Shown here piece after piece: positions 23,150-34,057 of a stretch of 64,000 bases of DNA. The translations under genes and the position numbers were made by a program. This DNA comes from Plasmopara viticola. Lineage: Eukaryota > Oomycota > Peronosporomycetes > Peronosporales > Peronosporaceae. How positions within the stretch are numbered: the first letter of the stretch is position 1; each line of letters opens with the position of its first letter. Location of the stretch: the NCBI GenBank assembly GCA_001695595.3, contig MBPM02000034.1:186001-250000 (forward strand), written 5' to 3'. A model generated the notes under the pieces. That model saw only the letters and a list, made by a program, of their open reading frames with translations, made no database searches and was not told the DNA's origin.

Positions 23150-23900
23150 CAAGTGAAGAAACTTTTACTTCTGCTTGTGAAAGCTAAAGGTGCTGGTGAT
23201 AATGAGCTGTGGGAAGTGACAAGTGTAAAAATTGATATCAGATCGCAACCAATCAAGTGCTTATCTGAAGAAGTCGTGCAAGGCTCTAGCAATCATTTAT
23301 CGGATGATAGAGTATTGGAATTTGGTGCGCATGATGCTTAAAAGAGACAGGAGAAACACTGTTAGAAAAGAAGCCTGACCAACAAAGTCTCTTATTCTTT
23401 GCATTAGTAATGGCTGCAGATGATGATGTTCTGGAGCTTATTAACAATTATAAGACGCTGGTGAAGTCGCTTAAAGCAGTCGGCCCTAGCTTCTCAAAAG
23501 CTCACAAAAATTGTACTAGCTTCTGATCATGGCAATAGATTGGTGTTGCAAACGTTGACGTGAAAATTGTAGCGTCTCAGCTGCTGCAACAAGATTTATA
23601 GCGCAAGAAGCAAGGTGGCGATACTAAGATAATTGCGCATGAACAAAGCCAAGGCTTCATGACGTACAATGCCAATCGCCGAGGACGGTTTCGAGGATCG
23701 CAATTGTTGCAACAAATAAGGCCATTGAAATGCAGAGTGTGTCGCGCGGACCCACGACGATTACAACGGACAGCAACTTGTCGGGTGGACATCGTGCACA
23801 AAAATAATTGCAGCAACCACTTATTCTTCGTTGAGGGTAAGGGCAATAAAATCGGCTAGAATCGTACCATCTTAAAGCACGTGACTGCTAGATCAGGTGC
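23150..23900 (+). pseudogene. Decayed copia gag with broken zinc knuckle
   Basis: Joined across frames, the region reads like copia gag: DDDVLELINNYKTLVKSLKA (about 23,415-23,480), KIVASQLLQQ (about 23,562-23,595), then a basic linker GFMTYNANRRGRFRGS. At 23,699-23,740 a zinc knuckle survives as NCCNK-GH-NAEC with two in-frame stops; the first knuckle Cys is replaced by Arg, one base away from Cys. No protease, integrase or polymerase could be recognised in the following 1.5 kb. Confidence 0.55.
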
Positions 23901-25495
23901 GAAGCGGTGTGGAGCAACATGTTGGAAAACCAACGAAGTTTGTGCGATACAACAAGGTCTATTTCGGTACACATTCGTCCTGCAGACAATGATGTAGTCC
24001 AGGCTGCTGGAAGTGTTGGCATCGTGATAGCAATAGCGGCATCTCGTTACATGACGAAGGAAGTTCTTACAAACGTGTGGTACATCTTATAACTGTCTGC
24101 TTTCTCTTCTATATTCAGTATCGTACAAAGAACGTCAGCTCAGTGATTTACCACGACAGTAGATGCTTCATCAAGGTAAGTGTCATGGAGGGAAGGATTG
24201 GGGCTCGTAGAAACAAGCTTTTAAAGGTGACGCCCGACAAAGGAAATGCGGCAAGCCTAAAGAATCGCAAAGAGGACACAATATTTAGGTGTTGTAGCTT
24301 TTACTTTGTCACATCAGTTATAAAAGTCTTGAAGCCATGGTCAGGAAGTGCTACGAAGATGGCATCAACATGGCATCGGTAGAAGATATTCACTCGGCAA
24401 GCATACGTTATGGCAAAAAGCAAGCGCTACAGTTGATTGATTAACAGGAATGTGAGTTGTCCGATTCGCTTTCATAGATGCTCGGAGTACGATAAGGCAT
24501 ATTGGTTTAAGGATTTGAGAGGCAGTTGCGGGCTGATAATTAACTAGTTGCGCTGTACGATAGATGTTTTCGACAGTAGAGGACGTGAATACTCGCCAAT
24601 TGGGGTGATTATTCAAGAAAAAAGCAGCAACGTATTCCGATTTGACGCTATCGAGTAAAGAAGCCTTAACTTCAAAGGACGAATCATTAAGTAAGACAAC
24701 AAGCAGCACCAGCGGGCATAGTCACTAAAAGAATCTGCAGTGGAACAAAGAGCTTGAAATTCTGACTCGCAAAATCTATACCAAACGCTTACAAGTCGTC
24801 ATCAGCAGCACATGAGTACAATATATTTAGGCTGCCTTCGTTGTCGATATAGTGATCAAAATCACCGACATTTGATTTGGTGATGATTTGCAGCGATGCG
24901 ATCACGTGAAAAGAGACATGTGACTTGGAGGATGAGTCACTAAGGAAGTACGACACGTGAGACATCGTGTCATTCCTGACGGGTCGAGTGCTTGATGTGA
25001 TGACTTTATTGAACGTTGCTGCTGCAGTGGAAGCAATGAGTCAGTTTGCTTCTGGTTCGTGCCCGGCAAACTACAAGCTATAGAAAAGTGGTGTGCTGTC
25101 TTCAAGCAACCCCAACACATAGACAGAAAAGCTTCGGTACTTGCGGCTAATTAGGCACTTAGTAATCAAGGGATATATCTTGAAGAAGTACAAATTACTA
25201 CTTTTTATAGAGCGAACGGTGGATCTATCATCGGGAGAACTGAAAACAGCGAGCGATGACGCTGCCTTTAATTAAAGCAAATATTTTCATGGTATGCAAC
25301 ATAAAAAGTGGTATGGCTCACGGTGTTATTCAAGAAGTGGCGAACTAAATGTATCAAGACAGTTAAGTTTCCTGAAATAGGCCAAGAACCTCGAGTTCCG
25401 CAAACGTATCAATCATTTTGACATTCGCCCCCCATTTTTCAAATTTTCTTTAAAAATGTTAAAAAAATCACTTTTTTATTGTCAAAGTTATAAAA
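23901..25495. other. Probable decayed copia pol, not readable
   Basis: It lies between a gag relic and a copia 3' tail in the same orientation, so it should be the remains of pol. I could not align any catalytic motif. It may have been replaced or deleted. Confidence 0.3.
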
Positions 25496-25499
25496 TACT

Positions 25500-25610
25500 G
25501 CGCTACGGCCGACATGCTGGCAGACACCATGGCAAAGGCACTTAGTAAAAACCACTTCGAGTGCAAAAAAAATAACTATGTACTCAAGGTGCAACAGTTG
25601 TCGAGACGTT
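25500..25610 (+). pseudogene. copia polyprotein C-terminal tail
   Basis: The frame reads YCATADMLADTMAKALSKN then HFE, matching the end of copia RNase H, where a 'T.DMLAD..TKAL....F' pattern precedes the stop and the 3' LTR. No LTR of the family at 14.6 kb follows, so this is a different copia lineage or its LTR is lost. Confidence 0.65.
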
Positions 25611-25699
25611 GTCAAGAAGACGCCATTAATAGCTGCGTTATACCGGTAAGACCATCAACCGGTGCTAACCATATACTCGATTTTCCGACAAAGGCAGTT

Positions 25700-28140
25700 A
25701 TCTGACGGCGCGAATGGTAACGAATCATCATGGCTAGCCGTATGAATAGAGGCATTAGAGATAAATTTGGTTAGAAGTTCGAGTGTATATGTCCGAAGTC
25801 TAATGTTCTTAAAATGGCTTCGATAAATGGGAAGGCGTAGAAATAGCAATTAGCTACCATTTAAGGAATTTATAAGCTGCGTACCAGTCAAACCGCCATA
25901 CGTCTTTGTGTCGCCATTCAAATTCCCTGCAGCCGTCCGGATAATGCCATGCAACTTTGACTCAAAATCACCTAAGTGGTTGCGGTCGTCGACCTAACCA
26001 TTATAATCCATTATGTTGTTATTTCTACAGTAAAAAAGTAATCATGATTTCTTGACCACGAGTCATAATGATTCTACCCAAGCGATCAAGTAAAAAGCCG
26101 GTCTTGCCAACCATTGATTTCTAATATCCCGTCCAATAAATTGACAGTACCGTTCATCAAAGTAATATCTTGCCACAAATGTATGACAATAACGAAATTG
26201 GTTTTGGATAATCTCTTTTTAAAAGTTGGTTAATCGGAGATTTTTCTGCAGCGAGCACGAATTGTGTTCATTCGGACCTACGATATGTTCCATCATGCTA
26301 CCTTTATGAACATAGTGATTGAGTCGCTAGCGGTATTGTCTTTGAGCACTCCAATTGAATGCCAATTCAATGTTGACGTTAATCTACCCGTTTGAGACGT
26401 ATGGTTAACATAAGTACGCGCTGCGCTATCGTATACTAGATAACTACACGGACGCAGTTTGAAATTGCACTTAAAAATGAATTTTTATTTTAGGTTTTTC
26501 ATCGATGCACATGATGGCTTGGCCTAGCTAGCGCGAAGCACATACAGATTCTCGTCCTGCAGACCCTCCGGATCTTCGTCTGATGCAGGAGAAAGCGATA
26601 GCTTATGACGTGCTGCATGTCTATTAAATTTCGACTAATGACTTCCGAGATTTGATATGTCGTCATCGATGTAAGGAGCTTCAGCTGCAGTGCTGACTAT
26701 AAATCACAAAATCGACGTCACCCGAAACCTCACGAGATGAGAGTATTGAATTAAAATATACATACAATAGTAGTTTGCCTAGCACTGAGCATGGATTGAA
26801 TAGGAAATGGAAGGAAGATAGATTATAAGAGTTTTTTAAACGCTCGAGCAGCTTCAAATTATATGACTTGTCGATATTAATCGGTCTCGTATTTTAGCTC
26901 ATAAACCATCAGGGGCGTGACTTGGCACTGGGCAATATGAAAGATCATGCATACCGTGTCAAAAACCTTTCAGTTGCAGAGACACGAGCGTATGATGATT
27001 GTATGGATATTGGTTTGTAGATAGAGTGATCGATAAGTTTATTCAACGAAACACCTTGGCAACTAGTTATAACGTTGAGAAATTTCTGTGTGGTTGCTTT
27101 GGTGTAAGGAAGGCAAAGGGAGTTGGCGTTTTTGACGAAGGAATATACATCAATATCCCCGGTGTATTTCTTGCCACCGCATGCAATCGTAGAAGTAAGA
27201 CGACGGGTGAATTCGACCCCGGCAGTTATATTGTGTTGATTTTTAGCAGCCGGTAATCTAAAAAAAGCAGTTCTGCCTTGTCTGGAGAGTATTTCTTGCT
27301 TCGAGTTCACATTGAATGATGACGAATGTGAATATACAATTGTATCGATCGCATTACGATCAAATTGCAATTTTATCCTCCTTCCCGCCGCAAAAGTTTA
27401 TTTTTTTTAACAGAAGTGACTTCGGGTCTTCGTCTTTTACAAATTCAGTCATAGAGAGTATACCAGTGGGCTCAATAATGCAAAAACCAACTTCGAAATT
27501 CACCACGTCGTCAGCTGGGACGATCACTAGTTCTCAGCGAAATAAAAGCATTGATCTTTGTGCATTGCAATGCTAATCCACCCGCACCACACCCAGAAAC
27601 AGCAAGAGCCACCTGATCAAGAAGAAAAGGTGTATTATCATCAATATCTTTGTGGTGGGTCTACCGTTTGCCAAAGAAGTGGTATACTGTGCGCGCAACA
27701 TTCCTACTACACTAAGCAATATCGTAGCAATGATACCGGTTATCACACCAATAATCACTAGTCCGATAATAGCCGCAACGGTTAAGTTCCTAAACCAAGC
27801 AGAGATTTGAGCGCAGAAAGTAGGTGAAACCCTACCGTAACCAATAAATCGGGTGGCTCATCCTTTTCCGTATCGTACAACAAATACAAGATTATTCTCA
27901 AGAAGGCATTCCGAAAATATACAACAAATTAAACAAATACCATAACGCACGAAAGGGATCGTTGCGATTTGCAAACTTGTGTCAAAGACGCAAAAAACTG
28001 TTCAGCAGAGATCAAGAAAGATTAAGCCGAAAGGTCACTGATGAAAGCAAGTCACATCTATGTGCATTTAAGTCGCGTTCGATACCCAACTAACAGCTAT
28101 ATCTTAGAATGTGCATCATTGTTCACAGTCCCTGCATTCG
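25700..28140. other. No supported gene
   Basis: AT-rich DNA. On minus, 26,945-27,370 is open for 141 codons, but it starts with TTG and contains no later Met, and I recognise no domain. Minus 27,573-27,820 encodes one strongly hydrophobic helix after a WFRNL motif, followed by a second hydrophobic run. They could be relics of one membrane protein gene, but no homology supports it. Confidence 0.3.
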
Positions 28141-28184
28141 CTGAAAAAGTCACTTCATATTTCAACAAATATTCTAGCTGTCGA

Positions 28185-28294
28185 CATCTTCAAAAGTCAC
28201 CTTTTGGATGGCAAGTGTGCGTTAGTACTTTGAGTCTTACATCTTCAATAGTTACCCTTTGGATGGCAAGATTCCGTTCGTACTTGAATTTTTG
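28185..28294 (+). repeat. 55-bp imperfect tandem duplication
   Basis: Two adjacent copies start 'catcttcaaaagtcac' (28,185) and 'catcttcaatagttac' (28,240), both followed by 'ttggatggcaag'. About four fifths of positions agree. The unit is not a multiple of three, arguing against selection as coding sequence. Confidence 0.6.
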
Positions 28295-28299
28295 AAGAG

Positions 28300-30170
28300 G
28301 CCTAAGATACTCGAGCACCTCTCCGTATGTTATCCTCGCACTCGATCGTGTTGCCAAAATTGCCATGTGGCATAATTAGTGCGCACAGTAACCGCTGTAT
28401 CGGTCATCAATCTGGCAAGCCAAGTACCCGAAGGGCTGAGTACTTCGAGCTGCCGGAGTAGCTAAGAATACGATAGATTTTTGACGCAGTTTGAAGACCA
28501 AGCGCGAGATGGACGACAGCCAATCCGAATGCAAGACCAATGGGTCGCACCGTCAAAATAGTATTTCCTTCTCAAGAGTCTTGATGTATGGCTTTGCCTT
28601 GATGGAGCAACGGCTGACACCGTGGGCGATCTTGAGATCAATCTTATGCACGGTTTTTGGTTGCGCAAAAGTTGTTTCTTCACATGAAGAAGACGCGAGT
28701 TCGAAGCAAGATAGGCCTTCTCGGGCACTCCGTGGCAGCCAAATACGGGGGCTTTTCGATATGTTGTACGTAATAAAGCAGATGCATTACGATGGGCATC
28801 TAGGGCTTATTGGGAAGAATAGCGGTTACACAGCATTAAGGAGACTTCGGAATGGCTCAAACAAGATTGCTTGAAGGTCTTTATGATCTGTAGTAAGAAT
28901 GAGCAGGCACTTCGTATGTCTTCTAGCCGCATGTTGACGTATGGTGAAAGAGTATTATACTGGCAATAAGAACTTACGCTCCTAGCGCCCGGCTTGGCAC
29001 TATTCTAAAGCTCAAGCATCTTAGAGGTGAGCTTCTCTGATTGACCAAGTGACTAGATTCTGACGGACGTATTCTATCTCGTCCGTGAGAGATTGGCTTA
29101 AGCTGTAACAAAAGATTCTCCATTCTAGATTAGACGCGGTAGTAACAACGCTGGAGATAATACAAAAACATTTTAGACCGAGTACAAGCCACGCTCCGTC
29201 TGTTATTAAGTGCGATATATAACAAAAATATTGCATAAAAACAATGTCTTATTTCGGATGAAGCGTTTTCGTGAACGTCACGCGATAAGTGGTGCACGGA
29301 GCGAACTCGCGTCATGCAAAGCAGTTGACCACACTACTCCTTCCTTTGGCTTTTTTATTTGAGTAATACCAATTTTGATGTCTCCCTATGGATTCATTGT
29401 CGACGAAATAAGGGAACATCCAACGGGACGGCAATTTAGTCGGACACAGGGATGGAATGTTTACTCGGATTTCGCTCAATGCGCTAGTGAAGCCGGTCAT
29501 TGGGCATTCATCTAAATTGTTGCGTGGGTAGCAACCTCAACCCAGCGATGGTGTTATCATTGGCAATGGCATCACAGTTGCTTAAAAATCACCGTGGGCC
29601 TTCGTAGTTTAATGGGCTAATTGCCTGTGAGTCTGGCGACCAATATAGCATAATTTTAAGCTTCACCCAAGCCATAAAGCTGTTGAGACAATAATAAAGA
29701 CTCCTTTGCTGTCTTTACACGCGAAAGCTCGCCAAAGCGCCTACAGCACTTCTTCTTATTTTCATCGTTCAGAAGGAGAGGTGTCCGCGAAACACCGCTC
29801 GATGGAGAGCGATGCGCAGGCAGCCCTGCCGCCTTAGAATGTATGCTTATAAAGCCTACTTTGACCGAGAGCTTTTTGGCAGGCAAAACACTTATGGGTT
29901 GCCGCATAAGGTGCAGGCCCAAGGAGAAGCAGGTGCGACCTTTCGCAGCCATCACAGAAAGACATCTGTGAAGTTTGCCTATGTTGCTTAGGCGCAGAGG
30001 CTGTGTTAACAGTTGAAACACATTAGACACATTTCTAAAATCTTTAGCTTTTAGCGAACTTCATTTGGATGATTGCGGGTTCGTCCCAACGGATCGAGCT
30101 CAAACTGCAAATCAGATGACCTAGCCGTTTGGCGGCTTTCAAACTTATCGTTTGATCACTATCTACTTTT
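28300..30170. other. No supported gene; possible transposon relics
   Basis: Frames at 28,491-28,874 (plus, no ATG start) and 29,656-30,030 (minus, GTG start) are open for 124-127 codons. A short VFGCAKVV stretch near 28,650-28,680 recalls the 'FGC.A.V' of copia integrase tails, but nothing else fits. No gene is claimed. Confidence 0.3.
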
Positions 30171-30180
30171 GTCAGAAAAG

Positions 30181-30263
30181 CAAAGGGGGATGCATAACTT
30201 TGATACCTCTTCTACATACATTTGACATGTAGAAGAGGTATGAAAGTTATGCATCACCCTTTG
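30181..30263. repeat. Near-perfect 37-bp fold-back hairpin
   Basis: The left arm 30,181-30,217 (starting 'caaagggggatgcataactt') and the right arm 30,227-30,263 are inverted copies, 35 of 37 bases pairing, around a 9-nt loop. The mismatches lie at arm positions 8 and 22. No flanking target duplication or terminal-repeat family is visible. Such a stem could be a small-RNA precursor, a stub of a fold-back element or a replication-slippage product. Confidence 0.9.
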
Positions 30264-32100
30264 ATTCGGATAATATGTCCAGGTCAATTGCGAGAACTTT
30301 GTGTTAAAGAATATAGTGGTTCCTGGTGCACGATAGGCACCCATTTTGTATCCACACCAATATGTGAAGCGGTTTGTCTTCATAAAAAAGGTACGACCTA
30401 AATTCAGCGATATTGTAGGTGGTAAATTAGTCTACAAACTGCGGTCTGCTGCACTCTTTGATCCCTTAAGATTCAAAATACTGAACTACTGTTTACAAAA
30501 AATCCAATATCATTCTGCCGTACAACGGCCTGTATGACTTCGTCACAAAGGGGCTACTTGATGTACATGAACCCATCGGGATCAGTGTGTTTGTTACCAT
30601 GTCCAGTACATTTATCGCAGCTTAGTGGAACATGTAAGCGATAAATAATTTGACTGTGAGTGAATTGGGCCTTTGCAAAAACAATTTGCTGATGTGATTG
30701 TCCGCTCATGACACATTTAGGTGCAAATTTTGTGAAAGTTGAAATGACATTTAGTCATGGCGGCCAATCTAGTTTTGACAAAGTTCGGATCGAAGGCGCA
30801 GATTATTTGATCAACATCAACGAATCTACTGCATATTCTATCGCCCATACTTGCGAGGAATTTTTCAAATTAGATTCCCGTATGACTCGTGCTAACGATG
30901 AAATTAAACAGACATATTTTTGTAAAAGCGGGATACATATGAATATCCCGCATTTTATTAATCCGCTAAACAGCAATATGCTAATATGAGTCACACATCA
31001 CCTAGCAATATGCTTTTGTGAGCCACACAGCACATAGTACAGCGGAGGCTTTCCCTGAATTACACAATTGTTTGGTGTATAACCATTTCCGACAGTACCA
31101 TGGCAACCCTTTTAAAGCATTTCTAAGATGGAAATGGAATGACTTAACTTATTTATAGCTGCAAAACCGCGATGAAGGCTAGCATTTCCTCCACTTAGCT
31201 GTAGGCAATTCTTACGCCTTAAAGACACCGCCATTCGTGCTGCAGTTGTGAGGCCGCTTCCACGAACTTTGACTTTTGAAGAACGGGGCATTATCTAATA
31301 TTATATTTGGCTAGCTTACGTCGTATTACAGAATATGAAGTTTAAAGGCACTATGGTGTTTGCATGTTTCGATGCCTTTACCAAATTTAGTGCATATCAA
31401 AAGTTATAGATCTAAAAAAAGATAATGGTACACTTTATAAAATAATGCAATCGAAGACAGTCTTTGCTCCAACGTCGCTAGTACGATTAAGTAAATCCAG
31501 CCAACGCAGCATCGACGCTTCAAGCGTATACTTGCTCAGATCAACGCTTGATTAATTGCCTAAGCAAATGGCGCGCAATGAATGTTTGGGTCATTGAGCA
31601 CGCTATTTATCTGCAGCATTTTTTTTAACAAACTAGATTGCCTACCTTCATCAATGGATTAACAATAGTATTGTCGACGTCTAGCCCCTCATAATTAGAA
31701 AGCGACTGCTTGATGTCGGCTGCACCAAGGTCCGTACTACTTGCAACAAATTCCTACAGCAGGCAAAGGTCCCATCAATATATTGCTGATAATCAAACGT
31801 CGTAAGGAAAAAGCTGATCCAACGGCTTCGAGCATGGGCTAGTGTCGGCTGCAATCATTGACCAGCAGTGTTCAAAAGTTATCCTCGTTCGTCTTGTTCG
31901 CGTCCCCATTATCTTCGCCACCATTTTAAAGTTCTCGCTTCTCAAAAACTTCTTCATCTTATTGAAGCTCGAATCAAGCCCGACGACCAGAAGCGACAGG
32001 TTTCCACGGTTTGGCATATTGAATGGAACTGCATATACAACGCATCGAGCTCGTGAAGCGACGCGGCGTTTCGATGTGTAGCAAAATCCTCATATGTGTC
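30264..32100. other. No supported gene; small palindrome at 30.93 kb
   Basis: A 93-codon frame with ATG at 30,708 has no recognised domain. At 30,923-30,957 the arms 'taaaagcgggata' and 'tatcccgcatttta' form a small hairpin, and the words 'agcaatatgc' plus 'gagccacac'-like repeats follow at 30,970-31,030. The last 100 bp before 32,113 should hold the MORN gene promoter. Confidence 0.35.
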
Positions 32101-32112
32101 TGAGCAGAATTT

Positions 32113-32741
32113 ATGGTGACCAAATCTAAGACTACAAACGCTGGACAAGGTGATGCCAAGGTGGCTGCCGCTGCCATTGTAGCCAACACGGAGGAGCAGC
32201 CAGTGGAGAGGGACGAGCTAATCGTAAAGACGGGCACTTTTTCGTTCAGCGACGGTAGCAAATATAGTGCGTAATCAAAACATGAGCCAACTCCTCATGC
32301 TCTTGACTTTTGACACTCATGCACATTTTTAGTCGGTGAGTATTGCTTAATTAATGGGAAAGTGGTTCGTCAGGGGTGTGGAGTCTTCAACACGGGAGCC
32401 GAACAATACGAAGGTGAATGGCTAGATGACAAGATGCATGGCCGTGGAGTGTACCGCTTTGCAACGGGTGCAATCTACGATGGAGACTTCCAGGCCAATC
32501 TATTTCATGGAAGTGGCAGTTACCGGTGGGTCGACGGAGCCAATTATGAGGGAAGTTGGTACTTTAACCGGTGCGTGATAAAATGTATGTAAAAATGTCA
32601 CCGTGGCACTTATTAGTGGCTTATCGTGCTGTAAGGATGCATGGAGACGGTCTATACATGGACAAAGATGGTGTGAGTTGGCGTGGTCGCTTCATGAACG
32701 GCAAGTACGACAATGGCCACATCTTTCACGTGTTGAGATAA
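32113..32741 (+). CDS. MORN repeat protein, MORN2-like
   Basis: A three-exon gene of 165 residues: exons 32,113-32,266, 32,333-32,570 and 32,636-32,741. The introns of 66 and 65 bp both start GTGCGT and end AG, and the reading frame closes across each junction. The protein has a hydrophilic start, then MORN repeats: a degenerate one (YIGEYCLINGKV, about 51-62), YEGEWLDDKMHGRGVY, YDGDFQANLFHGSGSY, YEGSWYFNRMHGDGLY and a last partial WRGRFMNGKYDNG. The second splice restores the R-MHG joint of the fourth repeat, which supports the intron. Spacing and the 'FHG.G.Y' pattern most resemble MORN2, a small protein linked in animals to membrane or ciliary functions. Its role here is inferred. It converges on the phosphatase gene, with 83 bp between stop codons. 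Confidence 0.87.
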
Positions 32742-32824
32742 AGGCTTGATAGAGCATCAATTCACCGTAGTGTGCTGAGTAGCTCTTATAAAAAATTATA
32801 TATGGCAATATGCTGGATTTTTGA

Positions 32825-34057
32825 CTACGGAAGAAAGGTTTGGCACAGCGCAGAACCGCTACGGTCAATAGGCGGTAGCAAGCCGTTCTGTAGTAACTCT
32901 AACTCATCCTCCATAACGCTCTGGTCACCGTAAAGAATTCGCTCATTGGCAATGAGCTGCGCCATAAAGCCTCGGTTCGGAAAAATAAGAGGACGGCACT
33001 TGAGCACGTGACTGTAGGCGGCCGACAAAGTGCACTTGGTTTTTAACATGACATACCAGATGCAGATGGTGGACGAACGCGAGACGCCTTGGACGCAATG
33101 AATGAGCACGCGCCCATTTTCCGCCGCAGCCTTTTGAATAAAGTTCATAGTAGGACCAAACTCTTGGGTGATGTCAACGTCCTCGTGATCCTTGATGGCA
33201 ACGTCAAAGTATTTCACGTGCTTAAACTTGTTTCGCTGTTCACTAATCGCACCCATGTTGATCACATGTGAGATTTGCAACGCGTGGAGGACCTCAAGCG
33301 AGTTGGCTTGCCAAAAGTTGCCCAGATACAGAAAACCGTCCACAATTTCATTGGGAAAACGCATCGCCGACAACGGACTCGACATTGCTGTCTCTGCTGA
33401 CGCTTCGTGCGGTTTCAATTCTCTTGGTAATCGCAAAGGCGATGAGACTACCATAAAATCGTACTTCTTTGCAAATGCCGGGAAGCCTTGAGCCAGGAAT
33501 CGAACGGAGAAGACACGACCTTCATTCACAAGCATCCTGGCAAACCGATAGCCCCAGTCCATCCTGTAGAGAAATGACGCACTCGTGTGATTTCCGCCAA
33601 TAATGACAACTTCGATAAGGTCTCGAATTTCGAGCTTTTCGCGCAACTTAGTGTTCTCGCAGAGCTCCAACACGTCATCCACCGATTTAACAATCTGTTC
33701 GGCGCAGCTAAGCGCACGCAAATATGCTCTCGACGTGATGTGCGGACAATGCAACGCATTCGGGAGGTGGCCTGCCGAGAAGTCCACGCCTTTGCGGCAA
33801 TCCACGAGCACAACCCCTGAAGTCTGCAAGCGATTGTAGAGGGAAGTGACCGAGATAAGCGGCACACGTCGTCGTCGTAGCCTACGCGAAACAAAGGAGT
33901 TACTGAGTGAATGTGATGAGGAGAAATCCTCCGCTTCGGCCACTCGCTCGGTCGAGCCATGGGAGCTGGAGAAGTAAGTAGAGACACCACTGGCCGCACC
34001 ATCGAACGGCTTTTCCTGCTTTTTTGTCACGTCGAGAAGTTGCTCGTCGAATGCCAT
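32825..34057 (-). CDS. Rhodanese-like plus dual-specificity phosphatase (MK-STYX architecture)
   Basis: A single-exon gene of 410 residues. After a Ser-rich, basic start (1-65) comes a rhodanese/CDC25-like domain (about 67-203: LVDCRKGVDFSAGHLPNALH). Its loop GGNHTSA (154-160) lacks the catalytic Cys, so it is probably a binding module. Residues about 234-380 are a dual-specificity phosphatase domain with the P-loop HCVQGVSRSS (320-329), hence Cys321 and Arg327, and a likely general acid Asp290 in VAIKDHED. The order rhodanese then DSP is that of MAP-kinase phosphatases and of animal MK-STYX; the latter has lost the catalytic Cys, whereas this protein keeps it and is predicted active on phospho-Ser/Thr/Tyr. 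The substrate is unknown. The C-terminal 30 residues are unstructured. Confidence 0.93.
   Translation of the reverse strand: MAFDEQLLDVTKKQEKPFDGAASGVSTYFSSSHGSTERVAEAEDFSSSHSLSNSFVSRRLRRRRVPLISVTSLYNRLQTSGVVLVDCRKGVDFSAGHLPNALHCPHITSRAYLRALSCAEQIVKSVDDVLELCENTKLREKLEIRDLIEVVIIGGNHTSASFLYRMDWGYRFARMLVNEGRVFSVRFLAQGFPAFAKKYDFMVVSSPLRLPRELKPHEASAETAMSSPLSAMRFPNEIVDGFLYLGNFWQANSLEVLHALQISHVINMGAISEQRNKFKHVKYFDVAIKDHEDVDITQEFGPTMNFIQKAAAENGRVLIHCVQGVSRSSTICIWYVMLKTKCTLSAAYSHVLKCRPLIFPNRGFMAQLIANERILYGDQSVMEDELELLQNGLLPPIDRSGSALCQTFLP

Noticed and set aside
26945..27370. 141-codon frame on minus as a gene
   Set aside because: It starts with TTG, contains no internal Met and no recognisable domain. 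Frames of this size are expected by chance in 64 kb of six-frame sequence.
29595..29650. tRNA-like sequence with an A-box resemblance (tagtttaatgg)
   Set aside because: No B box or cloverleaf could be formed and the acceptor ends do not pair.
33526..34002. 158-codon frame on minus within the phosphatase gene
   Set aside because: It is the +1 shadow of the phosphatase frame; the rhodanese and DSP motifs lie in the other frame.
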